Of a DNA stretch of 64,000 nucleotides, positions 24,328 through 35,120 are shown piece after piece; positions within the stretch are counted from its first letter, which is position 1; each line of letters starts with the position of its first letter. Origin of the DNA: Zychaea mexicana (Eukaryota; Mucoromycota; Mucoromycetes; Mucorales; Lichtheimiaceae); assembly GCF_025766255.1 (NCBI RefSeq), contig NW_026516750.1, forward strand, positions 1 through 64,000, in the 5' to 3' direction. Below the pieces are notes generated by a model. That model had not been told where the DNA came from and searched no databases. It saw only the letters and a list, made by a program, of their open reading frames with translations. Both the position numbers and the translations under genes were made by a program.

Positions 24328-25576
24328 CGTAAACAGACGCACCTGAGCCTCAACAGCGTTGTAGCGAGAGATATCCTTGTGCAATGCACGGAGCAAAATC
24401 ATGCCAACCATGCCGGTCAAGAACAGCACAATGACAATCGAGTTGACAAGGGAGAACCAGTGAATCGAAGGATCAAGAATATGCAAGTAGTTATCCCATC
24501 GAGTGGCCCAAGCAGTGTTTGATGGCTAAAATTTAAGTTCCCATTCAACACCAAAAATAGCAAATTTTTCAGTTAGTTTCTTTTTTTTTTTTCTACTTGC
24601 TCGTATACCAAATGTATTTTAGTCCTAGTCAACTAAAAATATCTCTCCGTTTGAACCCTTCTCTCAACGCCATCGTGAGCTTCCCCGTGCACCCTGACAC
24701 ACTTACCAACCAAGTGACGCTATAGGTGTAGACAACCTTGGACTTGCCATCCTCCTTCAAACTAAATGCCAAATCCTTCTTGTCGCAGACAGGATTCTTG
24801 TTCTTATCCAACTTGGTGTCCTTGCTTGCGGGAAACACGACGACACCGACAACGCGGCGGAAGCCTCCGGGACGATCATGGAAATAGATATAGATGTTAT
24901 AGTGGTTGTTGAGCATCGCCTTGTCACCGTTGGTGTAGCCGAGGCTGAAACCAATGTTGTAGTACTTTTCGCCAGTGTGGTCATCTGTGTTCTCGTGTGC
25001 AGCTGGCAAGCCATCAATTACCCAATTGATTCCATAGTCGTCCGTAATGAGCTGATTGATGAACTGAGCATCTTCCTTCGGGATGGGCTTGGTTTCGCAC
25101 AATAACTGGCAGGTTTCGTTGCTAGCCATACGAAGCTATATATAAAAACATATGTGTATAGAGAAAGCTTCACTAAGTATATCGCATATAGATTTACAGG
25201 GCACGCCTCTCCCCTCTTATAGCGCACTTGGCCAGGGTCCCTTCCCTTCCCCTATTCGTTTCCAACGCCTACTTACCTCAAAGGGCGAAGTGAAAATACG
25301 ATCACCAAAAAGAATGCTGCCCAGGCTTTCTGATTGCTTTTGTGGACCGCCTTCCGGTTCGCAAAAATGAAGCTTTTCATAGTAATAGTCGTACGAGATA
25401 ATGGACTTGACTTGCTGGTTGGACATGGGCGTTAAGCTGTTGACGTAAAGTGCTACAGGATCTTCCATAGCATAATCCTTCGGCGCCACACCGGGCAAGT
25501 AAAAGGCTGTGCAAATGTTAGACCATAGTGCCACCAGGGCTACTATGACCCAAGTTTTCGGCAAGCTGTGCATCAT
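23001..25576 (-). CDS. TM9SF/EMP70 nonaspanin
   Basis: Seven exons, 25576-25277, 25135-24707, 24525-24343, 24248-24116, 24032-23855, 23753-23158 and 23068-23001, give 628 aa. A signal peptide ([19 protein letters not shown]) precedes [11 protein letters not shown], the classic start of mature nonaspanins. A lumenal domain of about 220 residues carries paired Cys (CQLLCETKP). Nine hydrophobic segments follow, with family blocks [22 protein letters not shown] spanning an intron, [22 protein letters not shown] and [16 protein letters not shown]. The C-terminus GSIKVD carries the KxD Golgi-retention signal of the family. These proteins sit in the endosome/Golgi and are linked to adhesion, cargo sorting and metal homeostasis. 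Confidence 0.96.
24296..24322 (+). repeat. (TC)n microsatellite
   Basis: 27-bp TC repeat within the intron between exons 3 and 4 of the nonaspanin gene. On the transcribed strand it is a GA tract. Confidence 0.95.
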
Positions 25577-26259
25577 ATAAAGATGATGGAGAAGGAAAAG
25601 ATGTAGAAGAATACAAGAGAGAGAAAGAAAGCGCGAGAGTTTAAGGAAAAGCCAAGCCCGTGGCACCAAGGTACTACCTGTTCCGCCTCCGCTTTTGGTA
25701 AAGGCGTAGATCCACGATCGGGTAAATGGCATTCCGTATCGAGAATTGGCACTAAAAACCGTTGCGAGTTAGTTTAACGCTACTTCAAGCTTATTCGATG
25801 AATAAATTGACTGTGATATTTTGAGCAAATTTATGCCTCACAAAACATATGCTCATTTGATGACAGCCTATACGCGAGTAATTTTTGGCATTTCCCCCTC
25901 ACCTTTCATTCGTTTAATACATGAACAAAACAAACAGAGCTCCAGAAAAAGTAGTTCTTCGCACTATAAGAATAACCAAGCTAATAAAAGAGACATTACC
26001 TAAAAGTGTATGATGTCAGCTTACGCGGGAAGTTATATGTAGTAGAGCTTAGTACTAACACTACGTGCTAAGGATTGAGAAACTTTGCCTTGAAAAATGT
26101 CAACAATGTTTTGGTTTCTTTAATATTGCGTCCGCATCTTTGGTAACGTTTACAACTGTTTATATCATAGGTTATAGACATATAAATTAAGGCAAGAGAA
26201 ATCCAACCTTTGCAGGATGATGCTTTTAGCAAATGGCACTGGTACCCTTATAGATAAAA
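25577..26259. other. Intergenic region
   Basis: Upstream of the nonaspanin gene. AT-rich, no recognised feature. Confidence 0.5.
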
Positions 26260-26580
26260 TTATTGCTGTATGAGTGTAACCATGAGTGACGCTCTTGTAA
26301 TTCGACTCTTAATTTTATGAATGGATTTCGCCTGCAATTTGATTAGGCGAAAGACTCTGACGCATCGTTTTCCGTGCACTTTCCTCCTTGATACTTTCCT
26401 ACCTACGCAGTAATAACTTGAAGTAGGTATGTATGACTCTAATGCAACGTAGTTAACAGAAATATTAAACTTGGTACATAAGGTTTTTAAGTGACTTCGG
26501 AACATCCCAAGGACAGATCTGTAGCTTACGCATATGTAGATAGGGTAAACCAAATCAAAGATCCCTCTCCCCTTGCTCAT
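26260..26580 (-). pseudogene. Possible Fanzor/TnpB-type nuclease relic (C-terminal zinc-ribbon region)
   Basis: A 106-residue frame contains NYVALESYIPTSSYYCVGRKVSRRK, then GKRCVRVFR and SRITRASLMVTL. The order resembles the end of eukaryotic TnpB (Fanzor) proteins: a short strand with an acidic residue, TSxxC, a zinc ribbon, R[V/T]xR, then RDI(T/N)xAxxM. Here the Cys pairs are incomplete and the RDI motif lacks its Asp, so any such protein is inactive. No N-terminal part was found. Recognition is by pattern only and is the weaker of the two Fanzor-like calls. Confidence 0.3.
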
Positions 26581-28439
26581 TGAAGCCCCTTCTACTAAAA
26601 TTTAAATGAAGTGAGCAGGGGTGGAGGATATCATTAAATATAAGCCAGCGGGACCTCTTTATCTGTGTAAGCTACAGATATGCACAATATGGCATGTATG
26701 GTAAAGTGCTTCGTTTTCAATGGTGCATTAAAAAAACATGACGCGAGTTTCTAGAAAAAATGTTTAGTCGATACATTCAACATATCATAGGAAAAAAGCA
26801 TGACTGGTTTCGTTATGGACTGAATAGCTCACCTACAAACAACAGATTGTACGGTAATTGTGCACTGGATAGACAGTCGCAGTGTGTCATCTGTATGCGT
26901 CAACAAATGTTCAGGGAGAAAAACAACATCATTAATGAGGAACACGTTCAAGGGAGATCAATCAGCAACGAAAGCAGAAATTCTAATGTTTACAATCTGG
27001 TTTGTGGTTTGCAAAAAGGATGGGACCCCTGTTTGCAAGGATATAAAACCATAAGGACCTTCATCGTCGCTAGCGACGGATGGTGTTTGTAGTAATAATG
27101 AACAATGTGATTACGACGAATTGGATGTTTTAAGACCACGGCCAGTTTTTGATAGTAGCATATAGCGTGACCTGTGCCTATTGGACCAACATCTGCATCT
27201 TTCTTTGCGGATCTTCCACGCTCTTGGTATATGTCTTTGTCATTTAAAGGTAAGGAATCCATAACAACAATACAAGTTTTACCCTTTTCTAAGTTAGGGG
27301 CGTCAATGCAGTTGTATTTATTATGCTTGTCATTGATGCTACTGTATCATTAGATGTCATTCAAGATATTTATTTATGAGTCTAATATTTTTGGAACCGA
27401 CCCTGACCATCTTACTGACATAAGTTGAAAGCTTGAATCAAGGAAGTATGTTTATATATTCGATTCCTGCAACCAACATGCTATATGTGCCCTGGGGACC
27501 TATAAAGCTGACGATTATTGGATCTTTTTATTCTTTCCTTAGCCTCATGATGCGGAAAGAGCTGCGGTATGTAATTGTTCACAATAGCAAAACCATTACA
27601 TAGGCTTTTCCCCCCGTATTTCCTATGGATATACCAATATTTTTAGAGGCACTAAATGTAATGTAAAATAATTTTGATATGACCTCGAATGGCGTATGCA
27701 CTGGTTTAGGTGTATGTAGGATGTAAGTACATAATGCTCAAAGCTGAAGATCTGATCGATATTATAAATGTGAGATGAAGCAAACAGTATATGAAAATGC
27801 CCATTTGCCAAAGTAAACCTTCGATAACCTTTTTGATATGGGCACAATTAAAGCGAAGGGCGGCGTTATAGAACGGCTAATAACGATGAAGCAAACCCCA
27901 AACGCCGATTTCAAACACAGTATAAGATGGTGGATTTCACGCAGCAGTAGTTGCTGTGCATCCTCTCTTTCTACTGCTCATGCTCAAGTTCAAGCATCCA
28001 AGTCGCGTAGATGCACCTTTCGTATTGTTTTGCGAGTATCTGTAGTTGCTAACTTTGACGTTTGCTTTTCGTTGTCGTTTTTACTACTATTTACTTAACA
28101 ATGAGCCCTGTTGCTTGTGATTTAAGAAGGAATTGCGTTTACGCATCTGATGTCTTGGTTTGCTCCTAATTACTGGGATCGATCGCGTTTCCTGTCATGG
28201 TAAGCAAAATCTCAGGTTTATTGTATATCTCACAACAAAAGGAAAGGAGCTGCATTTTTTTTTCTTTTTAACTGAGTATAGATCTCACGTACTCACTGTC
28301 ATGCTTTCGCTTTTTTATTACATATGATAGCAATAGCTTGCTTCTCGCACTGTCTTGCTCAGGTAAAGTAACGTTAAACCAAAAACAACTCAGCATCTTA
28401 TTTTGTTTGTATCATGAAAATGCTAGGATAATCAAATTA
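26581..28439. other. AT-rich intergenic sequence
   Basis: Short frames on both strands (for example minus 27262-26990, with DKDIYQERGRSAKKDAD) are unrecognised. Probably repeat-derived. Confidence 0.4.
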
Positions 28440-28990
28440 TACTGCTGTTATCCCTTCTCCTCCCGTTGCCGCCAGGTTTTCCATTGCTACGCGAATGCCT
28501 AACTCGCTGATTTTGATCAGGTGTGTTTGCTATGGAACACGCTTGAGGTTCGAGTCCTCTCCTGATCTGGGAGGGCAGGGCGCGGCTATAGGCTTCTCGG
28601 CATCCTTTACGGTTTGCCTTGAGAGTGCCTAAAAGTCTGAACATGTGAGGGTGAGATTCCCTCAAGGCGACCCTGCCTCCGAGTGTGGACTGAAATAAAT
28701 TATTTTCCACCAGGTGGGTACCGAGAGCAGTTACCATTAACAGGAATAGCGTATATGCCGGCGAAAGTCGCGGCAGCTGTCAGCGGGTCAAGTGCCGGTG
28801 GCTTCCTGGGTAATCATTTTCCACTGAAACTAGTGCTCTCCGCCATAGGTTCTTCGTGAACCTGCGCCCATGCGACAGTTGGGCCTGTCTCCGTCCCCCA
28901 TATTCTACTTTTTTTGCGCTCACTTTCTTGAGCATTAGCAACGATCCTGGATCCTGTGGATTAAAACACAATCTTGAGGTAAGTACTCAT
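28440..28990 (+). other. GC-richer structured island with tRNA-like stems
   Basis: The region is clearly GC-richer than its flanks. At 28515-28567 a 7-bp acceptor-like stem GATCAGG/CCTGATC encloses a 5-bp hairpin (28523-28540) and a T-arm-like hairpin GAGG-TTCGAGT-CCTC. The latter contains a perfect Pol III B box, GGTTCGAGTCC (28547-28557). At 28614-28670 a second 7-bp stem TTGCCTT/AAGGCGA abuts a 5-bp hairpin GAGGG/CCCTC. Both are 53-57 nt, too short for a normal cloverleaf, and no A box or D-arm was found. A GCCGGC-GAAA-GTCGC hairpin lies at about 28758. It could be a small non-coding RNA, a tRNA-derived repeat, or chance. Confidence 0.35.
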
Positions 28991-29259
28991 TGCCTATAGT
29001 GGGTTTATTTCCGATAAGGATGACTCACTTACTATATCCTAGTTGTTTGGATGTATCTGCTGATGACGGCGACACACGCATTTGGCACACAAGAATTCTT
29101 AGTGGATTCATGCCTTAAGGTAATGTTGCAGTTCAAATTTTGTCTTCATATAAGAAACTTCATTCAGGCCACAGAAAACTGACACGCATAGATCCTACCG
29201 TATTTACGGTTGGTAGCAGAGGAAAAGAGGAAGGAAGGATTCGGCGAATTGAATTGATA

Positions 29260-29436
29260 CAGTCCATCCCTACTAAATTGACCTCTTTAAAATCAATCCT
29301 CGGGAACTCCAATCTTTTGGCGACAACGTCCCCTCAAGCAGATATAGCGCAGAGATCAATCCCACCAAGCTTCAACACTCGCTACTGTCAACACATTCGG
29401 CGATATTTGAGGGTCGAAGTTAACGGGGATTGACTG
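29260..29436. mobile_element. 177-bp MITE with pogo-like ends
   Basis: The ends are inverted repeats starting CAGTCCATCCC on the left and CAGTCAATCCCC on the right (reverse strand). Subterminal similarity extends to TTGACC / TTCGACCCTC. TA dinucleotides flank both sides (29258-29259 and 29437-29438), matching TA target duplication. There is no coding capacity. The end sequence resembles that of the deleted pogo-like element at 5263-5874, so the two probably belong to one family. Confidence 0.65.
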
Positions 29437-31594
29437 TACAATAAATGATTAAATCATTTTCTGCTTTCTATTATAACTTAATACTTCATTTTCTGACTTA
29501 ATGTTGTATGCGATGGCTACGATGGGTACATTCTTCAATTACGGATCATATGAGCCTAACAAAGTTTTCTTCAGGTAGTGTTTTCGCTACCTTAATTAGA
29601 TATGGACTTCAAGTATTGAGGATCAATGTGATAAGTTCTTTTTCGCGTCAAGAGTACGGTTCACGGATACTTGTAGCCATGATTGTTGCTAAGACTAGAA
29701 GGTGAAGTATATACTAAACATAGACATGACACTTTCCTCCAGGAGTCGCTAGCAATAGGTGTGTAGTAACTGAACAACTTCAGCTCTTGTAAGTGCGGCG
29801 ACCTACTCAAATTTTCAAGCTTTGGTTGGAAACCGGTATCATACGTTGGCAAAGCTTACTTTTTCCAGGGATCGTGTTCGTAACAGAAAATCGAGGTTGT
29901 TGAACATGGGTTCAAAATAAAGTCTCATATAACCGTAGTGGTACAAGGTGAGATATCTGGGCCGCACTAGCATACCGATAGAGCTTCTATAGCCCTCTAC
30001 ATTTTCTGTTGCTTTGCCGCGATCCTGGATCTTCAGTTAAAGGAACACGACGTGCTGCTTCGTTGTAAAGAATTGGTTCCAGTCCCGTTGAGGTAAAGCC
30101 GACATTATCCAAATCTCTGATATGGTGTAGAAAGTTTATAACCAACAAAATTGAGAATCATTTCAATATGAGAATTTAAAATCCTGATTCCTTTATAGTA
30201 AACATTTATTTTAGGGCGCTGATGATGAAATGTAGAAACTCTTGTGGTGAAGTTGCACACCTCTTCGTCTGCTGCCCACACATCTATACCCTTACTATAA
30301 GCCTCAATGTAGCGCACACATCCATTAAAGTATATTCTAATCTTCGTGGGAGTATTACTGGGTGGAGATGCGTTACACAAAGCTATGGGTAAGTTCTTCT
30401 TCAAACTGTCAAATATGTAATATAGAAAGAGGTGAAGATGGATTTAGCGCGTTTCATGCTGCCGTATGTCGCGGATACACTTTGTACCGACTATGCTGCC
30501 AACCATTTCAATTTCACCTGCCCCAGCTAAAAGTGGCAGACTTTGAGTGCCCATACCTTTTTTTTGCTGAGACAAATGACAACATAAACGTATAACAATT
30601 GTACAGAAAGTACCTAAAAATCATTATTACAGGTTTGTTTTAGCTGGTCATGCATACAAAGGTATTTATGGAACCTCAAAAAAATGCATCGTTTATGTCG
30701 GTTATAAACTTGTTGCACCATAACCGTTTGGGCCTTCAGGGATTTTACAGGGCCGTGACGAGCGGCATGAATCGAAATTTGGACTTTTGGGATAGTAACT
30801 AAAATATAGATAGATTGAGCGAGTGAATTGCGCACTTGCCAGAGAGTCGAAAACGCGTAATGCTATTATGATTATCGGCAACGCTTAGCTCCACCACTGT
30901 TTGAACATATTCTTCCAGTAACGGGAGTAACTTCTCGTAATTGCCTTTTACCCTAGTTGTTGTAGCCAATACTTTAATCTACAGACATGAACGACTCGTT
31001 TATTGTTCGTTTTTCAGTCAAAATACTTACACATTATGTAGCGCATGAACACGTACGTTCCATGAATTTTATCTTGCTTTCCTGCACAGTACGCGGGATG
31101 GATCTTTTGTGCTCGGTACTAGGCGACAACATTATGTAAAGCATTAGAAAGGTTATGGTTGAGTCTATAGTACATCCGAGCACAGATGTGCAATAATGCG
31201 GTGGTGCTTGGTATATACAGTAATGCAGTGAGTGTCCTCATCTCAGGTCCTGCTTGATGCAAAATTCACGGTATAATACGCTGATGACTTTTAAATGCTG
31301 CACCACACAGAGAGATCTAAATATCAATCCCAACAACACAAGTTACATAGATAATAAGTAATAGCTTTTATGTATTTAATACATGTATCAATAATATTCT
31401 ATTTTGAGGAAGAGAGCAAGCTAATGATTTGTTGTTTGTCTAAAAATGGGCGAAATACGCGTTTGAAAAGGATGAGGAATATGATACGAGAGTTATATGG
31501 GTACTTTAACATAAAAAGAATCTGGTATGTGTAATAATATGCAGAGAAGAATATATATGCCAAACTATCGATGATTATGAAATCTGTACAATCC
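29437..31594. other. Intergenic, probably repeat-derived sequence
   Basis: It contains a 99-codon minus-strand frame at 30105-30404 and other short frames without recognisable domains. No RNA gene seen. Confidence 0.4.
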
Positions 31595-31790
31595 GTCTAG
31601 CTATAAGGGCTTTGATGAAGATGCTTTTGCTGCTATTGATGTCACGGTGCATCACTGTACCGCAACCGCGGCACCGGTACAGTACACTTCTACACCACCC
31701 AATATCCACGCTCCTCCACAGCTCAAGCAGGCCACTGTGGTATGCCTTTTTTCTAATTTAATGATTGTTGCACCACGTACAGCAGCTATA
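31595..31790 (-). pseudogene. Fanzor/TnpB-like zinc-ribbon relic
   Basis: On the minus strand one frame reads TVACLSCGG and, after a small frameshift, the next reads YRCRGCGTVMHRDINSSKSIF. Together these form a C-x2-C...C-x2-C ribbon followed by RDxN. That is the C-terminal signature of TnpB and its eukaryotic Fanzor relatives, in which the last RuvC Asp sits in RD(I/V)NAA. The frame break and the lack of an upstream RuvC core make it a relic. It lies about 190 bp beyond the 3' end of the Crypton relic on the same strand. Confidence 0.5.
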
Positions 31791-31979
31791 CAACAGCGAA
31801 AAATGAAATCAGAAATTATTAAGTTCACAATCAACCTCGTCCGTAATTGTTTTCCTCTCATGTGTGTTAAACCTCTCTCTTTCAACTTCGCACGAAACTA
31901 GTAGTGCGACCATGTGAGCATTGCTCGGTCTGTTTTATTGGTAATGGACCGTGCTCGACACATGGAAGGGGGGAATGAT

Positions 31980-34807
31980 CATAACATCAAAATTGGCGAG
32001 CAACTAATTTATGGCTTGGTTTTGATACTCGTCTCGCAGTTGGCGTATGCGTCGAAACGACCGATGCACGATCACGCTTAAAAATCAGATCATTGAGCTC
32101 CGTAGCCAATCGGTAGAATCGCTTCACTGCATTTGGTGCAAGCAAACCTGCCCCCAAAGTTGAGCTATACCAGGCGTGTGGGGTTCGTACGCCTGGCTCC
32201 AAGGCAACGACATGCATCAAAACGAGGCTTTGCTGGGCCTTCTGGCGGTATGGTGAGGTGCATATCGAACCAAGTATCCCAATGTTCTTCGAACATGTCG
32301 ACGTATTTGAGAGTGGGTGTCCACAAAACCGCAGCAAGCTGCTGGGTTCGGAGATCCCAGAATGATCGTGGTTGGTGTTGCTGAGATGTATTGCCGAGGT
32401 TCGCGTCAAAGTCAAAGGCACCTGACCAGACGTGTAGCTTGTTAGCTGCTGCGCAAATGTAGCAAGGGTGTTGATATGCGGAACAAGCGCTTGCAAAGGT
32501 ATGATATGGTAGACAGCAGTGATTGAAGGACTTGTATGTGAGCCTCATGTTGCGCTTGTTGGTGTCGAGCTTGTGCCTCAAAACGCGATGCAAACTGATG
32601 GTTGAGATCAGAGAGTTGATGTGCGATTTCGGGAACAGTTCTTCTCAGTCGCATCTGCTCCGGCTCTTCTGTCTCTTGTACAGCCGCCTCAACAGAACTA
32701 ACAAATAGGCGTTAAAGGGATAAGAACACACTTTATATGATTCTCAATATAGTTACCTTTCGAACTGCTGATACAACTCGCTTTGGAACAAAGGATGGTT
32801 CCAAAGGTAATGCTGAGGATACTGTTTCTTAATTTTAAGAAGAACGGAATCCTGCAGAAAGACAACACGCAGCTCATCCAACAGCTTCAAAAGCATGTCG
32901 GCGGCGCAAGATACTTCTTCAACTCTGCCTTCATCTAACCTTTGACGCCAGTAATCGACAAACTTGAAGATTTGCTTGCGCAGTTCTTCCGGTGGTTCAA
33001 CATTGGCGCGAGGAAGGTTAAAAAAAAGCCGCATTCCATTTGAAAACCTGCAAGAGTTCGCAGGAGTTCGTGGGGGAGGTTGGTGAGGTAGGCGGTCGTC
33101 AAAGAGCTGGTGTTCCAACGGCCTGCACGACGAATTGCGCCCTCGCTCGAGCCACCAATCTCTGCCATCCGAGCAGCGGCGCCACGCATAGCATGTGTCT
33201 TGGCTTTCGAATGAAGCGAGGCTCCCTCGAAAGCCTTGGTGATTGCTTTGAGGTGCTGGCTGTATGACATCTCCTTTTCAGGAGCTGTCGGCGACGCCTT
33301 GATCACTTTGCGTAGGAACCAGTCCACGTTCTTGTTGACACCCGGAAATTGTTCCCTGGTTATCTCGTAGCGACTGAACAAATAGCAAGCGAGCATCATT
33401 TGCGGACAGATGTTGACGTTTTTGTTGCGCATACAGCCAGCAACCTCCACACGCCCAAACTTGTTAGTCTTGCCTTACTTTAAAACCATTACGAGGGCAT
33501 GGCAAGGACTTGAACCTTCATCCTCTAGATGTAATGTTTGCAAATCTGCAAACTCCATCTTTCGAATGCTCTCGCCACGAAGCAAACCGTAGTGCTGCAA
33601 AAGGAACGCGGTGCCGTTGCGGAGGCCGTTTTCAGTTCCCTTTGCCCAGAACTGCTCGACGATCTTTTCCATCTCTGTATGGGTTGTGTATCCGTCTGCT
33701 GCAGTGAAGGCACCCTTTAAATGAAAAGCAGATCTGTTAAGTTACTGTGCTATTAAACATCAATGGCTTCTTTAACTTACCCTATCATCGGAATTGGCGC
33801 GAGCAATCTTCTGATCCTCTCTGCGCAACCAGTCGAGTAACGCTTCAACACGTTTTCCGCGAGGGCTCGGGCGGAAATTTGTCGACTAAGCATTGTTCGG
33901 CCCATAGGTCGACAATTGCAGCAGCATATGCTTCGACGGTTGTGTATCGCACCCTCTTTCCAGAGACGCCTGCAGCAAGTTGAGCATACGCTGCGAATTC
34001 TGGATTAATGAGCGGCTCGGTAGTGGAGGAGGAGGAGGAAGCGGCAGCGGTAGTGCTATTGGTGGTTATGGTCGTGGTAGTACTAGTTGTGTTGATGGTG
34101 GTGCCGATAGTAGAAGCGACCGTCGATGCTTCTCTGGCCTCGTCCATAGTGTCCATCATGTCCATCACTTCGTAAGCTGTATCGACATTGGACAGTGTGT
34201 TGAGCTCCGTAATGTCGTCATGGTCATCAGCATTGCTGCCATTATTGCTCTCATTAGCGACTATCGACATCGTGTGCAGCTCATGGGCAGGTGGAGACAA
34301 ACTATTCGCGGCAGCAAGTGCGGGTGAGGTCTCGCTTCAGGCTGATGAGGGTTCTCCGGCGCAGCTTTTTTCTTCCTCGCTTTTGGTGAGCTCGGAAAGC
34401 AGCCTCATAGAAGGTTATGATCAATAAAATTGTGTTTATTTCTCTATACGTGTTATATCGTGAACAAGAGAACCAACCTCTTCTTTCGGAAGAAGGTGAA
34501 GTTTTCCATCGTCAGGAATGGGATTCACACCCATCTTGGTACACCATCTTTTGAACTCTTTTTGACGGCTCAAGTACTGGTTGGTGGTGTCTGCAAGGCG
34601 GCTTTCACGCGCCAGCCTAAACGTCTCGAGAACAACGCAATCTCTGGCCTCTCTGTAAACCACATCTCCATCGTTTTCGACAGTTGCTGCAGCAAGTTCA
34701 GCATCGTTCTGCAGAGACAATTCGGTCAAAGAAATCTCCGTTTCTGTTTCGACTTTGTGCAGGAGTGCTGTTAAGCTGTCTTCGTCCGCTTCCAAGACCA
34801 CCCATGA
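31980..34807 (-). mobile_element. Decayed Crypton-type tyrosine recombinase gene
   Basis: Read right to left, it has an N-terminal core-binding segment (TTNQYLSRQKEFKRWCTKMG, about 34560-34620) and a Ser/Thr-rich spacer. The rest of the core-binding domain follows (AYAAAIVDLWAEQ ... EALLDWLRRED). The catalytic domain has all expected residues: Arg in GLLRGES (about 33590), His and Arg in HAMRGAAAR (about 33190), GRW, and Tyr in TTAYLTNLP (about 33085). A coiled-coil and a low-complexity C-terminal region extend to about 31980. Likely introns lie near 33721-33779 and 32705-32757. Lesions are an in-frame TGA near 34340, a frameshift near 33870, an in-frame TAA at 33475-33477 just before GKTNKFGR, and a frameshift in a T run near 33047. 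It is therefore inactive as written. Confidence 0.75.
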
Positions 34808-35120
34808 TTACGAAGATATGAAAAGTAAAGTGTGTTTAGTCAAGGAAGAAAAAAGAATCTTTTGAGGGCCGGGTGCCTAAACCACGCATTCCTGCAAAAA
34901 TTGAATTCGGGTTTTGGAAAAAGATTTTTTCCAAATCCCCGATGTAGTGCGTATCACGAGACATCATTTGCCAAGCTGACGTCTATGAACAACAAAACTT
35001 TCCAATATAAAACTACTTACCATTTTCATGCACAGAGGTTTATTTATAAAAGCTGTACTGATCCAATAAAAAGAGGGGTACTTTTATTGTGTGTAGGAAT
35101 AAAACATGTGGGGTATCATC

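Noticed and set aside
28440..28460. CTGTTATCCCT, the complement of a conserved large-subunit rRNA motif
   Set aside because: Neighbouring bases do not fit rRNA on either side, so the match is coincidental.
30105..30404. 99-codon minus-strand frame
   Set aside because: No recognisable domain, and the surrounding frames are broken. Possibly an old repeat, but not supportable.
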